Part shown: piece by piece, positions 26,171-36,037 of the stretch
How the letters are laid out: every line of letters begins with the position of its first letter
Position numbering within the stretch: position 1 is the stretch's first letter
Source: Listeria cornellensis FSL F6-0969
GTDB lineage: Bacteria > Bacillota > Bacilli > Lactobacillales > Listeriaceae
Direction: 5' to 3'
Length of the DNA: 58,730 nt
NCBI RefSeq assembly: GCF_000525855.1
Contig: NZ_AODE01000007.1
Span: forward strand, 24,001-82,730
Made by a program: the position numbers and the translations under genes
The notes under the pieces: model-generated
Told to the model about the DNA's origin: nothing
The model's database searches: none
What the model saw: only the letters and a program-made list of their open reading frames with translations

Positions 26171-27185
26171 TTGGGTGTAACGATTCGAGATATTGCAGAA
26201 AAAACGGGTGTTTCCATTACGACTATTTCCCAAATCCTAAACGGTAAAGGAAGTCGTTTTAGTGAAACAACGCGTAATAAAGTGTTTCAAACCGCAAAAG
26301 ATTTAGCCTATAAACCGAACTTTTTTGCGAAAAATATGGTGACGAATCGGACGAATACGATTGGCATGATTGTACCGGAAGTAACGGACCCATTTTTTTC
26401 GCAGATGGTGAAGGGCGCAGAGGATTATTTGAATGCGCATGATTATATGATTTTATTGTGTAACTCGTCGCAGGACAGCACCCGCGAAGATTTATACGTC
26501 GAGGAGCTTTTACATCGGGCCGTGGATGGTTTGATTATCGCGAGTCCGAATATTTTAGCATCAAATGTGTTTGCTCAGTTGGAGACACTGCATAAACCGT
26601 ATATTTTGCTCGATCGCAAACGGCATCATCGTGAGGAAGGCAATATTTTTATTGATGATTATGAAGGCGGATACATGGCGACGGAACACCTGATTTCACT
26701 CGGGCACACGAATATTGGGATAATAACGTCAGACGATTCCTTTTATTCTGTGGAAGAGCGTTTGCAGGGCTATCAAGCATCTCTAAAAGAACACGGAATA
26801 TCAGGCTCGCCAACGTGGATTATGGAAGGCGACCAAACGATGCCGGGTGGCTATATCGCATCGAAAAAACTGCTGGAAACCGCGGATATCACAGCCCTAT
26901 TCGTGACAAATGATCAGATGGCAGTTGGCGCTTATCGGGCAGCCCTTGAACTAGGTATAACGATTCCAGATGATCTCTCCATCATCGGTTTCGACGATAT
27001 CGAGCTTGCGGAATACATGGCGCCCACGCTAACAACTATTCGCCAACCAATCTATGACATCGGCAAAACTGCGGCAGAATACTTACTTAAAGCGATTCAA
27101 AAACCAACTGAAAAAATGGCGAATAAAAAAAATGCCACTCCAACTTATTGTCCGCGAAAGCGCTAAGAGGCTTGATGCAAAATAG
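26171..27185 (+). CDS. LacI/GalR family regulator of the nucleoside genes (one frameshift near the end)
   Basis: 337 residues after correction. The N-terminal LacI headpiece is textbook: TIRDIAEKTGVSITTISQIL. The periplasmic-binding-like core (NTIGMIVPEVTDPFFSQ, FVTNDQMAVGAYRAALELG, IIGFDDIELAEYMAP) senses an unknown sugar or nucleoside. It starts at TTG 26171 after AAAAGAGGCGA. The A8 run at 27125-27132 throws off the last 20 residues; seven A's give MANKKMPLQLIVRESAKR, the usual LacI ending. Two GTAAAACG-type palindromes just downstream are likely its operators before nupC. Confidence 0.87.
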
Positions 27186-27248
27186 AAATCAAGACGAGAG
27201 AGGGATATCATTTCCCATCTCTTGTTAATGATGATATACTTACTTTTG

Positions 27249-27262
27249 GTAAAACGTTTTAC
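27249..27262. promoter_or_regulatory. LacI-type operator, site 1
   Basis: GTAAAACGTTTTAC, a perfect 14-bp palindrome with central CG, 128 bases before the nupC start. Confidence 0.7.
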
Positions 27263-27276
27263 TTTTTGAAAAGTGA

Positions 27277-27291
27277 ATGTAAACGCTTGCT
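27277..27291. promoter_or_regulatory. Catabolite (CcpA) cre box
   Basis: ATGTAAACGCTTGCT fits the cre consensus WTGNAANCGNWNNCW at every defined position. Confidence 0.75.
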
Positions 27292-27313
27292 AAAAAAGGT
27301 TTCGCTATTACTA

Positions 27314-27327
27314 GTAAACCGTTTTAC
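27314..27327. promoter_or_regulatory. LacI-type operator, site 2
   Basis: GTAAACCGTTTTAC, one change from site 1, 65 bases downstream of it; spacing of about six helical turns would permit looping. Confidence 0.7.
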
Positions 27328-27376
27328 CAAACATAGCAATAATTGTTCCATACTTTAAATTATTGGGGGATTCATA

Positions 27377-28558
27377 ATGAAATATCTAATTGGTATTATT
27401 GGTTTGATTGTTGTTTTAGGTATCGCTTGGATTGCGAGTAACGACCGCAGAAAGGTAAAATTTAGACCGATTATCGTCATGATTGTTTTACAGTTCATCT
27501 TAGGTTTCATCCTACTGAACACGAGCGCAGGAAACTGGCTTATCGGCGGGATTGCAGATGGTTTTGGTAAACTGTTATCATACGCTGCAGAAGGTGTGAA
27601 TTTTGTATTTGGAGGAATCGTTAACACGGATCAAATGTCCTTTTTTCTAAGCGTGTTATTGCCAATCGTCTTTATTTCTGCATTGATTGGGATCTTGCAA
27701 CATTGGCGCATTCTACCGTTTATCATTAAATATATCGGCCTTGTGCTGAGTAAAGTCAACGGAATGGGGAAATTAGAATCATATAACGCCGTTGCGTCCG
27801 CGATTCTTGGTCAATCTGAAGTCTTCATTTCCGTGAAAAAAGAGCTGGGCTTACTGCCAAAGCATCGTCTATATACGCTTTGTGCTTCCGCGATGTCAAC
27901 CGTTTCGATGAGCATCGTCGGCTCTTATATGGTACTCTTAAAGCCAGAGTATGTCGTAACTGCGCTAGTTCTTAACCTATTCGGCGGTTTCATTATCGCT
28001 TCCATGATTAATCCATACGAAGTCACCGAGCAAGAAGATATTCTCGAAGTCAAAGAAGAAGCCAAACAAAGCTTTTTCGAAGTGTTAGGCGAATACATTA
28101 TGGACGGTTTCAAAGTGGCGATTACCGTTGCTGCGATGCTGATCGGATTCGTTGCGATTATTGCGATGATCAATGCGATTTTCAGCGGTATTTTCGGACT
28201 TTCATTCCAAGAGTTACTCGGTTACGTTTTTGCGCCATTTGCATTTCTGGTCGGTGTTCCATGGGATGAAGCAGTCAAAGCCGGGAGCATTATGGCAACA
28301 AAAATGGTATCCAATGAATTCGTCGCGATGACTGACTTAGCACAAGGCAATTTCAACTTCTCAGGCAGAACAACCGCGATTGTATCTGTATTCTTAGTAT
28401 CTTTCGCGAACTTTTCATCCATCGGCATTATCGCTGGGGCAGTCAAAAGCTTGAACGACAAACAAGGTATCGTTGTTGCTAGATTCGGCTTGAAACTGTT
28501 ATTCGGCGCCACATTAGTTAGTTTCTTAACAGCCACAATCGTTGGCTTAATCTATTAA
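27377..28558 (+). CDS. nupC: Concentrative nucleoside transporter (NupC family)
   Basis: 393 residues, membrane nucleoside/proton symporter. Family segments: [37 protein letters not shown] and [22 protein letters not shown]. About eight to ten hydrophobic stretches. It brings in nucleosides for deoB/pdp. RBS TTGGGGGA. Controlled by two LacI-type operators and a cre box. Only 14 bases separate its stop from the deoB ATG. Confidence 0.92.
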   Translation: MKYLIGIIGLIVVLGIAWIASNDRRKVKFRPIIVMIVLQFILGFILLNTSAGNWLIGGIADGFGKLLSYAAEGVNFVFGGIVNTDQMSFFLSVLLPIVFISALIGILQHWRILPFIIKYIGLVLSKVNGMGKLESYNAVASAILGQSEVFISVKKELGLLPKHRLYTLCASAMSTVSMSIVGSYMVLLKPEYVVTALVLNLFGGFIIASMINPYEVTEQEDILEVKEEAKQSFFEVLGEYIMDGFKVAITVAAMLIGFVAIIAMINAIFSGIFGLSFQELLGYVFAPFAFLVGVPWDEAVKAGSIMATKMVSNEFVAMTDLAQGNFNFSGRTTAIVSVFLVSFANFSSIGIIAGAVKSLNDKQGIVVARFGLKLLFGATLVSFLTATIVGLIY

Positions 28559-28572
28559 GGAGGTTTTTGAAA

Positions 28573-29754
28573 ATGGCATTTAAAAGAATTCACGTTGTAG
28601 TTATGGACTCGGTAGGTATTGGGGAAGCGCCAGATGCGGCACAATTTGACGATTTCGACGTCGATACGTTAGGACACATTGCCCGCGAAAAAGGAGGGCT
28701 AAAGATGCCGAATATGGCGATGCTCGGTCTATCTAATATTCGCGAAATCGAAGGCGTACCAGTTGCAGACAAGCCACAAGCCTATTTCACAAAAATGCAA
28801 GAAACGTCCGCAGGGAAAGACACGATGACGGGACATTGGGAGATTATGGGGTTATTCATCGACACACCATTCCGCGTGTTCCCAGACGGATTCCCAGACG
28901 AATTGATTCAAAAAATCGAGGACTTCTCTGGTCGTAAAGTAATCGGAAATAAACCGGCGAGTGGTACGGAAATCATGGAAGAGCTTGGTGAAGAACAGCT
29001 GGAAACAGGCGCTTTAATCGTTTATACGTCCGCGGATTCTGTTTTACAAATCGCGGCGAACGAAGAATTAATCCCACTCAAAGAATTGTATCGTATTTGT
29101 GAGTATTGCCGCGAAATTACGCGCGATGAGCCTTACATGTTAGGTCGCATTATCGCCCGTCCTTTTGTTGGTAAAACAGCGAAAACATTCGAACGTACTT
29201 CCAACCGTCATGACTACGCGCTAAAACCATTTGATAAAACGGTGATGGATCACTTGAAAGATGGCGGTTTAGATTCGATCGCAATCGGAAAAATTTCGGA
29301 TATCTTTGATGATGAAGGCGTAACAAGATCGATTCGCACGAAGTCAAATATGGATGGCATGGATAAATTTATCGATTTGTTGACGGAAGATTTCCACGGC
29401 ATGAGTTTCTTAAACTTGGTTGATTTTGATGCGTTGTTTGGACATCGTCGCGATCCAATCGGTTATGGTGACGCGCTTGAAGCTTTTGACGCAAGACTTC
29501 CAGAAGTGTTTGCGAATATGCAAGAAGACGATTTGCTACTTATCACAGCCGATCACGGAAACGACCCAACATACCGTGGCACCGACCACACACGCGAATA
29601 CGTGCCACTTTTAGCTTATTCGAAACAATTCAAAGACGGTGGCAAAGAACTTGATTTGCGCAAAACATTCTCCGATTTAGGCGCAACTGTCGCAGATAAT
29701 TTTAAAGTGAAAATGCCTGAATACGGCACAAGCTTCCTAAACGACTTAAAATAA
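28573..29754 (+). CDS. deoB: Phosphopentomutase
   Basis: 393 residues, alkaline-phosphatase-superfamily enzyme interconverting (deoxy)ribose-1- and -5-phosphate. Metal and phosphate sites seen: [29 protein letters not shown] (Thr nucleophile), [34 protein letters not shown] use ATG 28573, nine bases after AAGGAGG. It supplies deoxyribose-5-phosphate to DeoC. Same transcript as nupC and pdp. Confidence 0.95.
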   Translation: MAFKRIHVVVMDSVGIGEAPDAAQFDDFDVDTLGHIAREKGGLKMPNMAMLGLSNIREIEGVPVADKPQAYFTKMQETSAGKDTMTGHWEIMGLFIDTPFRVFPDGFPDELIQKIEDFSGRKVIGNKPASGTEIMEELGEEQLETGALIVYTSADSVLQIAANEELIPLKELYRICEYCREITRDEPYMLGRIIARPFVGKTAKTFERTSNRHDYALKPFDKTVMDHLKDGGLDSIAIGKISDIFDDEGVTRSIRTKSNMDGMDKFIDLLTEDFHGMSFLNLVDFDALFGHRRDPIGYGDALEAFDARLPEVFANMQEDDLLLITADHGNDPTYRGTDHTREYVPLLAYSKQFKDGGKELDLRKTFSDLGATVADNFKVKMPEYGTSFLNDLK

Positions 29755-29774
29755 AAAAGGATTGGTGAACGAAT

Positions 29775-31076
29775 ATGAGAATGGTAGACGTAATTTCGAA
29801 AAAGCGTGATGGTAAAGAGTTAACGACCGAAGAAATCCAATTTGTAGTCGATGGTTACACGGCTGGCAAGATTCCAGATTATCAAGTCAGCGCTTTGGCT
29901 ATGGCGATTTTCTTTCAAGATATGACAGACCGGGAACGCGCGGATTTAACGATGGCGATGGTCAATTCTGGTGAAACGATTGATTTGTCAGCGATTGAAG
30001 GCATCAAGGTTGATAAACACTCAACAGGTGGTGTAGGCGACACGACGACGCTTGTATTGGCACCACTTGTTGCAGCGCTTGATGTGCCAGTTGCGAAGAT
30101 GTCAGGACGCGGGTTGGGCCACACAGGAGGCACAATCGATAAATTAGAAGCGATTGAAGGTTTCCACGTGGAGATCACGAAAGAACAGTTTATCGACCTT
30201 GTGAATCGCGATAAAGTAGCTGTTATCGGCCAATCTGGAAACTTAACTCCTGCTGATAAAAAATTATATGCGTTACGCGATGTTACAGGAACGGTTAATT
30301 CGATTCCGCTTATTGCGAGCTCAATTATGAGTAAGAAAATCGCAGCAGGCGCAGACGCGATCGTGTTGGACGTTAAAACGGGTGCTGGCGCATTCATGAA
30401 AACAGACAAAGATGCGGAAAATCTAGCACATGCGATGGTTCGAATTGGGAACAATGTTGGGCGCCAAACGATGGCGGTTATTTCGGACATGTCTCAGCCA
30501 CTAGGTTTTGCGATTGGAAACGCTTTGGAAGTGCAAGAAGCGATTGATACGCTAAAAGGTGAAGGACCGGAAGATTTGACGGAATTAGTTTTAATTTTAG
30601 GAAGTCAAATGGTTGTTTTGGCTAAGAAAGCGAAGGACTTGGATGAAGCTCGCGCGATGTTGAAAGAAGTGATGGCGAATGGGAAGGCTTTGGCGAAGTT
30701 CAAGGACTTCTTGAATAACCAAGGCGGCGACGGCTCGATTGTCGATGATCCGAGTAAATTGCCACAAGCGAAATTCAAAATCGATGTACCAGCGAAGGAA
30801 AGCGGTGTTGTTTCTGAAATTGTGGCAGATGAAATTGGAATTGCTGCCATGCTTTTAGGAGCTGGACGCGCGACGAAAGAGGACGAGATTGACTTGGCAG
30901 TTGGCATTATGTTGCGTAAGAAAGTTGGAGATAAGGTGGAAGCTGGTGAGCCACTTGTGACGATTTACGCGAATAAGGAAGATGTAAAGGCAGTTGAGGC
31001 GAAGATTTACGAGAATATTCGAGTGAGTGATAAGGCCGTGGCGCCGAAGTTGATTCATACGATTATTACGGAATAA
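29775..31076 (+). CDS. pdp: Pyrimidine-nucleoside phosphorylase
   Basis: 433 residues, full length. Cleaves uridine, thymidine and deoxyuridine with phosphate. Motifs: [35 protein letters not shown] (thymidine/pyrimidine phosphorylase signature), [23 protein letters not shown] and [10 protein letters not shown]. Start ATG after AAAGGATTGG. Last gene of the nupC-deoB-pdp group; a strong terminator follows. Confidence 0.95.
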   Translation: MRMVDVISKKRDGKELTTEEIQFVVDGYTAGKIPDYQVSALAMAIFFQDMTDRERADLTMAMVNSGETIDLSAIEGIKVDKHSTGGVGDTTTLVLAPLVAALDVPVAKMSGRGLGHTGGTIDKLEAIEGFHVEITKEQFIDLVNRDKVAVIGQSGNLTPADKKLYALRDVTGTVNSIPLIASSIMSKKIAAGADAIVLDVKTGAGAFMKTDKDAENLAHAMVRIGNNVGRQTMAVISDMSQPLGFAIGNALEVQEAIDTLKGEGPEDLTELVLILGSQMVVLAKKAKDLDEARAMLKEVMANGKALAKFKDFLNNQGGDGSIVDDPSKLPQAKFKIDVPAKESGVVSEIVADEIGIAAMLLGAGRATKEDEIDLAVGIMLRKKVGDKVEAGEPLVTIYANKEDVKAVEAKIYENIRVSDKAVAPKLIHTIITE

Positions 31077-31086
31077 TAGGACGAGA

Positions 31087-31125
31087 AAAAAGCCACCGAT
31101 TGAAGAGTCTGAATCGGTGGCTTTG
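31087..31125 (+). terminator. Terminator after pdp
   Basis: AGCCACCGATT pairs with AATCGGTGGCT around a ten-base loop, followed by TTG TTG. A's precede it. Confidence 0.8.
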
Positions 31126-31127
31126 TT

Positions 31128-31166
31128 GAGGTTCTAAAAAAGCGTTGTTTGCTTTTTTAGAACCTC
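31128..31166. repeat. Perfect 16-bp hairpin in front of repeat copy D
   Basis: GAGGTTCTAAAAAAGC (31128-31143) and its complement (31151-31166) around GTTGTTT. It runs straight into the CAATATG start of the structured repeat. Confidence 0.75.
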
Positions 31167-31343
31167 AATATGCAGTGGAATGAAATGAAACTACCTTCTT
31201 TGCTCTGCGTCATACTTGGGCGCCTTCGGATCCGGCTTCAACAGCCAGCCTCTCGGAAATTTCGTGGCCTCCGCAAAAGTCAAAGGAGGACTTTTACTGC
31301 GCCCTCTAACAATTTCTGTCGAGGCTAAACGGGCTGTTTCAGC
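31166..31343. repeat. Structured intergenic repeat, copy D (diverged)
   Basis: Fourth copy, 28 kb from A-C. Its sequence has drifted, yet the stem is intact: AACAGCC (31240-31246) with GGCTGTT (31332-31338), AGCCTC (31247-31252) with GAGGCT (31321-31326), and the inner AAAAGTC with GACTTTT. All three helices differ from copy A by paired substitutions. Confidence 0.8.
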
Positions 31344-31349
31344 ACTTCG

Positions 31350-31814
31350 TTATACAACATAAAATATAATGCAATCATCGCTCTGTGCTACTTTATTAAA
31401 AAATGTACGCAACGCTTGGAAGTTAATTCGTAATTCTTTTTCTAACTTATCTTTCTTTGTACGCCAGTTAATCCCGTATAAACCGGCTTTCTTTAATTCT
31501 TTAAAACTATACGTCGCGACGAATTCTTCCTCTGTGATGCTAAATAAGGCATCCTTGGCCATGCGTACTTGCTCTGGGTAGATGAAGTAAACGGTGGCTA
31601 GGGAGTCGCGAATTTCATTTTCGATTTTAAGTGGAACAATATAGCCCCACGGAGTTTTCCCATTTTTTGTTTTCCCGCAAAATATATAATGAATAATCTC
31701 CCAATATTCATCTAGTGACAGAAGCATCGGTAGCGTGAAAACAGACTCATCCCCCGCTTTTATTTCTCGCATCCCTGGCTCGTCAATATAATAGTAGTAC
31801 CCATGTAATCCCAA
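31350..31814 (-). CDS. DUF1877 family protein (YfbM-like)
   Basis: 154 residues. N-terminal GLHGYYYYIDEPGMREIKAG and the LDEYWEIIHYIFCGK segment match the DUF1877 pattern of small cytoplasmic proteins of unknown role. It starts at TTG 31814, nine bases after AAAGGGG. The gene stands alone, beside repeat copy D at its 3' end. Such genes are sometimes linked to toxin immunity, which nothing here supports directly. Confidence 0.75.
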   Translation of the reverse strand: MGLHGYYYYIDEPGMREIKAGDESVFTLPMLLSLDEYWEIIHYIFCGKTKNGKTPWGYIVPLKIENEIRDSLATVYFIYPEQVRMAKDALFSITEEEFVATYSFKELKKAGLYGINWRTKKDKLEKELRINFQALRTFFNKVAQSDDCIIFYVV

Positions 31815-31985
31815 TTTGTCATTCCCCTTTCAAGTTGTCCTTTGTTGGTTTTGTTGCTTGATAAAGAAGGCGATGGTAGTTACTTCACTATGATAAAGTT
31901 TATTATGCTCAATTTTAGTTGATTTGTCAACGAAATGCTTAACTGTGTAACTTTATAGTCGATAGTGGTAGAATTAAGAACAAAT

Positions 31986-32011
31986 GTTTCTAGTTTTGGA
32001 AATTAGGGTAA
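31986..32011 (+). promoter_or_regulatory. Candidate sigma-B promoter of the egtU/bilE operon
   Basis: GTTT (31986-31989), 16 bases, GGGTAA (32006-32011), close to the Listeria sigma-B form GTTT-N13-17-GGGTAT. The L. monocytogenes counterpart bilE is sigma-B dependent. Confidence 0.5.
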
Positions 32012-32057
32012 CATAATAAACATGCTTTTAATGACGAAATGGAAAGGGAAGTGACCC

Positions 32058-33033
32058 ATGATACGCTTCGAAAATGTAACGAAACAATATCAAAATGGCG
32101 AACATGCCGTCAAAAATATCGATTTGGACATAATAGATGGCGAGTTTTTCGTATTGATTGGACCGAGTGGTTGCGGTAAAACGACGACGCTGAAAATGAT
32201 AAACCGTCTTATTCCGCTGACAACAGGCACCATTTATATTGATGAAAAGCGAATTAGTGATTATAATATTCATGAACTGCGCTGGAATATTGGCTACGTA
32301 CTGCAACAAATTGCGCTTTTCCCACATATGACGATTGAGGAAAATATCGCGATTGTACCAGAACTGAAGCAATGGGAGAAGGAAAAAACGCATGATCGGA
32401 TTACCGAATTGCTAAATAGCGTTGGTCTGGACGCAGAAAGTTATCGGAACCGGAAGCCATCTGAGCTCTCTGGCGGAGAGCAGCAGCGTGTCGGTGTCGT
32501 CCGTGCTCTAGCTGCTGATCCCGAAATCATTTTAATGGATGAACCGTTCAGCGCGCTCGACCCAATCAGTCGCCAAAAATTGCAGCAAGACATAATCGTG
32601 TTACAGCGCCAAATCAAAAAAAACCATTGTGTTCGTCACGCATGATATGCAAGAAGCGCTCATGCTCGGCGATCGGATTTGTATTATGAAGGATGGGGAA
32701 GTCGTACAATGCGACACACCAAATGAAATTTTGCAAAATCCAGCGAATGAGTTTGTGCAGAATTTCTTGGAGTCAGGCAACGTGAACAAACACGTATTAT
32801 CATCTAAATTTACCGTACAAGATATGGTGGAACAAGGCTATTTTGAGGCGCAAGCAATCAACGGAGTAGCCGATTTTGCGGAGCGTGTCGCGGTAGAAGT
32901 GTTACTGCAACAACTAGCAAATCAGGCATCTGTATCCGTTGAAAAAGACGGGAAACCAGTTGGCACCATCACACAACAACACGTCATCCAATTCCTGGCG
33001 AAGCAACTAGAAAGGGAGGCTGAGCGCGTATGA
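32058..33033 (+). CDS. egtUA: Osmoprotectant/ergothioneine-type ABC transporter ATP-binding protein, EgtUA/BilEA (one frameshift)
   Basis: 324 residues after correction. Walker [10 protein letters not shown], signature [11 protein letters not shown], Walker [14 protein letters not shown], switch [10 protein letters not shown]. The C-terminal 80 residues form a reduced CBS-like regulatory region. The A8 run at 32616-32623 breaks the frame just before the switch histidine; seven A's give [13 protein letters not shown]. It resembles Listeria BilEA and streptococcal EgtUA. It overlaps the next gene by four bases. Confidence 0.85.
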
Positions 33034-34541
33034 GTCAATTATTCGATACGTTTCAGATACGACAGGACGCTCTCTGGGCCGCTTTAGTCCAACACATTGA
33101 ATTATCCTTCGTCTCGCTATTTATCGCCGTATTCATCGCTGTACCGCTTGGAATCTACTTGACGAGCCACAAGCGCGCGGCAGAACCAATTATCCAAGTG
33201 ACCGCTATTTTACAAACAATTCCATCACTTGCCTTGCTAGGTTTACTTATTCCACTTGTCGGAATCGGCACAGTACCAGCGATTATTGCGCTCGTTATCT
33301 ATGCCTTACTGCCAATTTTGCGGAATACATATACTGGTATTAAAGAAATTGATCCAGTTTTGATGGAAGCCGCCGAAGCAATGGGAATGAACAAATGGAA
33401 AAAATTATATAAAGTCCAATTACCGCTTGCGATGCCAGTTATTATGGCTGGAATCCGCACAGCGATGGTCTTGATCATCGGAACCGCGACACTCGCTGCT
33501 CTTATCGGAGCCGGTGGACTAGGGGATCTAATCCTACTCGGAATCGACCGCAACGACAACAGCTTAATCCTACTCGGAGCTATTCCAGCAGCCTTACTCG
33601 CGATTCTATTTGACGTCATTCTGCGCTACATGGAAAAAGCGACATTCAAACGCACACTTATCACGATCACAGGTGCACTCGTTATCACGGCGAGCATTAT
33701 CATCGTACCTTATTTCACTGGTCCGCAAAAAGAACTTGTCATCGCGGGAAAACTCGGATCAGAGCCTGAAATCCTTATCAATATGTACAAACAACTCATC
33801 GAAAACGACACCGACCTCAGCGTCACTGTCAAACCGAACCTCGGCAAAACCAGTTTCGTTTACAACGCCTTAAAATCAGGCGACGTCGATATTTATCCAG
33901 AGTTCACAGGAACCGTTTTAGAAACCTTCCTCAAAGAACCAGCGAAAAATCACGATCCCGAAGCCGTGTATGAACAAGCGCGCGATGGATTGGCGAAAGA
34001 GAACATGGCATTCCTAAAACCGATGAAATATAACAACACATATGCCGTCGCGGTCGCCCCAGAATTTGCAAAAGCTTACAATCTAAAAACTATTTCCGAT
34101 TTGAAAGCCGTGCAAAACGCCGTCAAAGCAGGATTCACGCTCGAATTTTCCGATCGTGACGACGGCTATAAAGGCTTACAAAGGCTATACGGTTTAAAAT
34201 TCGACTCCCTAAAAACGATGGAGCCAAAACTGCGCTATTCCGCTCTGAAATCAGGCGATATCAACACGCTTGACGCCTATTCCACAGACAGCGAAATCGC
34301 TCAATACAAACTAAAAGTGCTAAAAGACGACAAACAACTATTTCCACCATATCAAGGCGCACCACTCATGCTCAAGTCAACATTAGAAAAATACCCAGAA
34401 TTAAAAGCACCTCTAGAGAAATTAGCGGGTAAAATTACCGACCAAGAAATGAGTGAAATGAATTACGAAGTCAACGTCAAAGGCAAGTCAGCAGAAGAAG
34501 TAGCCAAGAACTACCTGCAAAAAGAAGGTTTGTTAAACTAA
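33030..34541 (+). CDS. egtUBC: Fused ABC permease/substrate-binding protein, EgtUBC/BilEB
   Basis: 503 residues. The first 215 form a permease ([49 protein letters not shown]). A membrane link ([17 protein letters not shown]) and a solute-binding domain follow ([51 protein letters not shown]). This fusion defines the BilEB/OpuCBC/EgtU class; the ligand could be a quaternary amine such as ergothioneine. BilE was linked to bile resistance in Listeria. GTG/ATG ambiguity: the start ATG overlaps egtUA's stop. Confidence 0.88.
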   Translation: MSQLFDTFQIRQDALWAALVQHIELSFVSLFIAVFIAVPLGIYLTSHKRAAEPIIQVTAILQTIPSLALLGLLIPLVGIGTVPAIIALVIYALLPILRNTYTGIKEIDPVLMEAAEAMGMNKWKKLYKVQLPLAMPVIMAGIRTAMVLIIGTATLAALIGAGGLGDLILLGIDRNDNSLILLGAIPAALLAILFDVILRYMEKATFKRTLITITGALVITASIIIVPYFTGPQKELVIAGKLGSEPEILINMYKQLIENDTDLSVTVKPNLGKTSFVYNALKSGDVDIYPEFTGTVLETFLKEPAKNHDPEAVYEQARDGLAKENMAFLKPMKYNNTYAVAVAPEFAKAYNLKTISDLKAVQNAVKAGFTLEFSDRDDGYKGLQRLYGLKFDSLKTMEPKLRYSALKSGDINTLDAYSTDSEIAQYKLKVLKDDKQLFPPYQGAPLMLKSTLEKYPELKAPLEKLAGKITDQEMSEMNYEVNVKGKSAEEVAKNYLQKEGLLN

Positions 34542-34545
34542 GCGA

Positions 34546-34592
34546 AAAGGAAGGCAAGAACTGGTGATGACTCACCGTTTCTTGCCTTCCTT
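34546..34592. terminator. Bidirectional terminator between egtUBC and Lin0512
   Basis: AAGGAAGGCAAGAA and TTCTTGCCTTCCTT arms with an inner GGTGA/TCACC hairpin. Confidence 0.85.
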
Positions 34593-34596
34593 TATA

Positions 34597-34956
34597 TTAA
34601 TAACCAGTTTCGACCGATGCATTCACAATATACATCAAATCATTCTTATCCGCCTTGTCCGCTAGAAAAATACCGCTCGTCGTTAGCATTCCACCTGGCA
34701 TCGTTTCCACGGTGACCGTCCCATAAGGAATAATCGCCCGAATCGCCTCGCTATCAAGCAACTCTGCGTCAATCGGCAACGCCAATTTTACATTAACGAC
34801 CATATTATTCAAATCCTTACCCGGCAACAAATCCTCAATCCCCGGCATCGAATTCGTAAAAATCGCATTTCTCACCGCCCGAATCGCGGCTTTCGTAATA
34901 TCTTGGCCATGCACATCCACACCAAAACCAGTTTGGATAAACAATATTTTCTCCAT
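34597..34956 (-). CDS. Lin0512 family protein
   Basis: 119 residues. MEKILFIQTGFGVDVHGQD and VRNAIFTNSMPGIEDLLPG match the Lin0512 family, small proteins of unknown function named from Listeria innocua. The sequence alternates short strands and helices with no signal peptide. It lies 12 bases after the MarR gene on the same strand, so the regulator probably controls it or both are expressed together. RBS AGGAGCG. Confidence 0.8.
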   Translation of the reverse strand: MEKILFIQTGFGVDVHGQDITKAAIRAVRNAIFTNSMPGIEDLLPGKDLNNMVVNVKLALPIDAELLDSEAIRAIIPYGTVTVETMPGGMLTTSGIFLADKADKNDLMYIVNASVETGY

Positions 34957-34968
34957 CTCATCACGCTC

Positions 34969-35414
34969 CTATTTAAAGAATGCTAATCCTGGTCGTTCCT
35001 TCGCATACTGCTCTAAAATATGCGTCCAAACCTTACCTTCTGGATCATCACTTGCCGATAAAGCCGCCGCCATTTGACGCCGCTGCGCCTCCCCAAGCTC
35101 AGCCTCAATCGCAGCCCCAGCCTCCGTCAAAAACACGCAACGCACACGCTTATCCTTGGCAGAAGGCTCCATAACAATGTATCCCTTTTCCTTCAATTCT
35201 AACAACGGCTGATGTAGCGCCTGTTTCGAAACTTCGAGTAATAGCAATAACTCATTCATTTTAACACCCGGCGAATGGGCTACAAAAAATAAAATGCGAT
35301 GATGCGTCCGCGTAATGCCATACTTCCCAATGAGCTATCCGCTGTTTCAACAAACGTTTTGTAAGCAAAATAAAATAGAGCGATCTGCTGATTTAATCGA
35401 TCCTCTTTATCCAT
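34969..35414 (-). CDS. MarR family transcriptional regulator (one -1 frameshift)
   Basis: 148 residues after correction. The winged-helix core is clear: RTHHRILFFVAHSPGVKMNELLLLL, EVSKQALHQPLLELKEKGYI, KRVRCVFLTEAG. ATG 35414 follows AAAGGGGA and gives DKEDRLNQQIALFYFAYKTF. The frame is lost around 35336-35338, where GATAGCTC probably should read GATAAGCTC, giving ETADKLIGKYGITRTHH. Without that base only the C-terminal 96 residues would be read. It precedes the Lin0512 gene in one unit. Confidence 0.8.
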
Positions 35415-35532
35415 AATGTATCCCCTTTTTAACAAAATATAGATTCAGTATATCACATATTACGAAAAGTAGGAATACACGAAAGATGCATAAAAACAGT
35501 TATTTACGGGTATTGTCGTAAAGAAGGAGTGG

Positions 35533-35979
35533 ATGATGATGGGAAATAAATATCAACGTATTTTAGTAGCTTTAGATGGGTCAACACAAGCCGAAATCGC
35601 CTTTTTGAAAGCAGTAGAACTTGCCAAAGCCACGGAGTCAGAACTGGGGATTGCCAGTATTGTGGACACCCGATCATTCTCGCCGAACATCTCCTATGAC
35701 GGCGGATTGGAAAAAGCAGCGCATGAAGAATCAACCGCAAGGCTTGCCGAATATAAGAAGTTAGCCGAAGAAGCTGGAATTAATCAGGTACGTACGTTTC
35801 TAGAAGTTGGAAATCCGAAAACTCTACTCGCCCGTGATATTCCCGCCGAATTCGACGCGGATGTTTTGATTTGCGGTGCAACAGGCCTCAACCGCATTGA
35901 AAAAATCGTACTGGGAAGTGTCTCCGCATACGTATTACAACACGCGATTTGTGATGTACTCGTTGTACGAGAGAAGTAA
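35533..35979 (+). CDS. Universal stress protein (UspA family)
   Basis: 148 residues. IPR-type Usp fold with the ATP-binding pattern: RILVALDGSTQAEIAFLKAVELA, then GATGLNRIEKIVLGSVSAYVLQHAICDVLVVR (G-2x-G-9x-G-S type). Three ATGs in a row begin the gene; with AAGGAG at 35524-35529 the second or third (35536, 35539) is as likely as the first. Monocistronic. A terminator (about 35982-36032) is shared with the transporter gene. Confidence 0.88.
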   Translation: MMMGNKYQRILVALDGSTQAEIAFLKAVELAKATESELGIASIVDTRSFSPNISYDGGLEKAAHEESTARLAEYKKLAEEAGINQVRTFLEVGNPKTLLARDIPAEFDADVLICGATGLNRIEKIVLGSVSAYVLQHAICDVLVVREK

Positions 35980-35981
35980 AA

Positions 35982-36033
35982 AAAGCATGATACCAGCCGG
36001 CTCCTAATTTTGAGCTACTGATATCATGCTTTT
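35982..36033. terminator. Bidirectional terminator
   Basis: AAAAAGCATGATA pairs with TATCATGCTTTTT around a loop containing AGCC/GGCT; T's on both strands. Confidence 0.8.
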
Positions 36034-36037
36034 TTTA

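Noticed and set aside
31350-31814. Assigning the DUF1877 gene as toxin immunity
   Set aside because: No toxin gene is adjacent; the suggestion would rest on family anecdote only.
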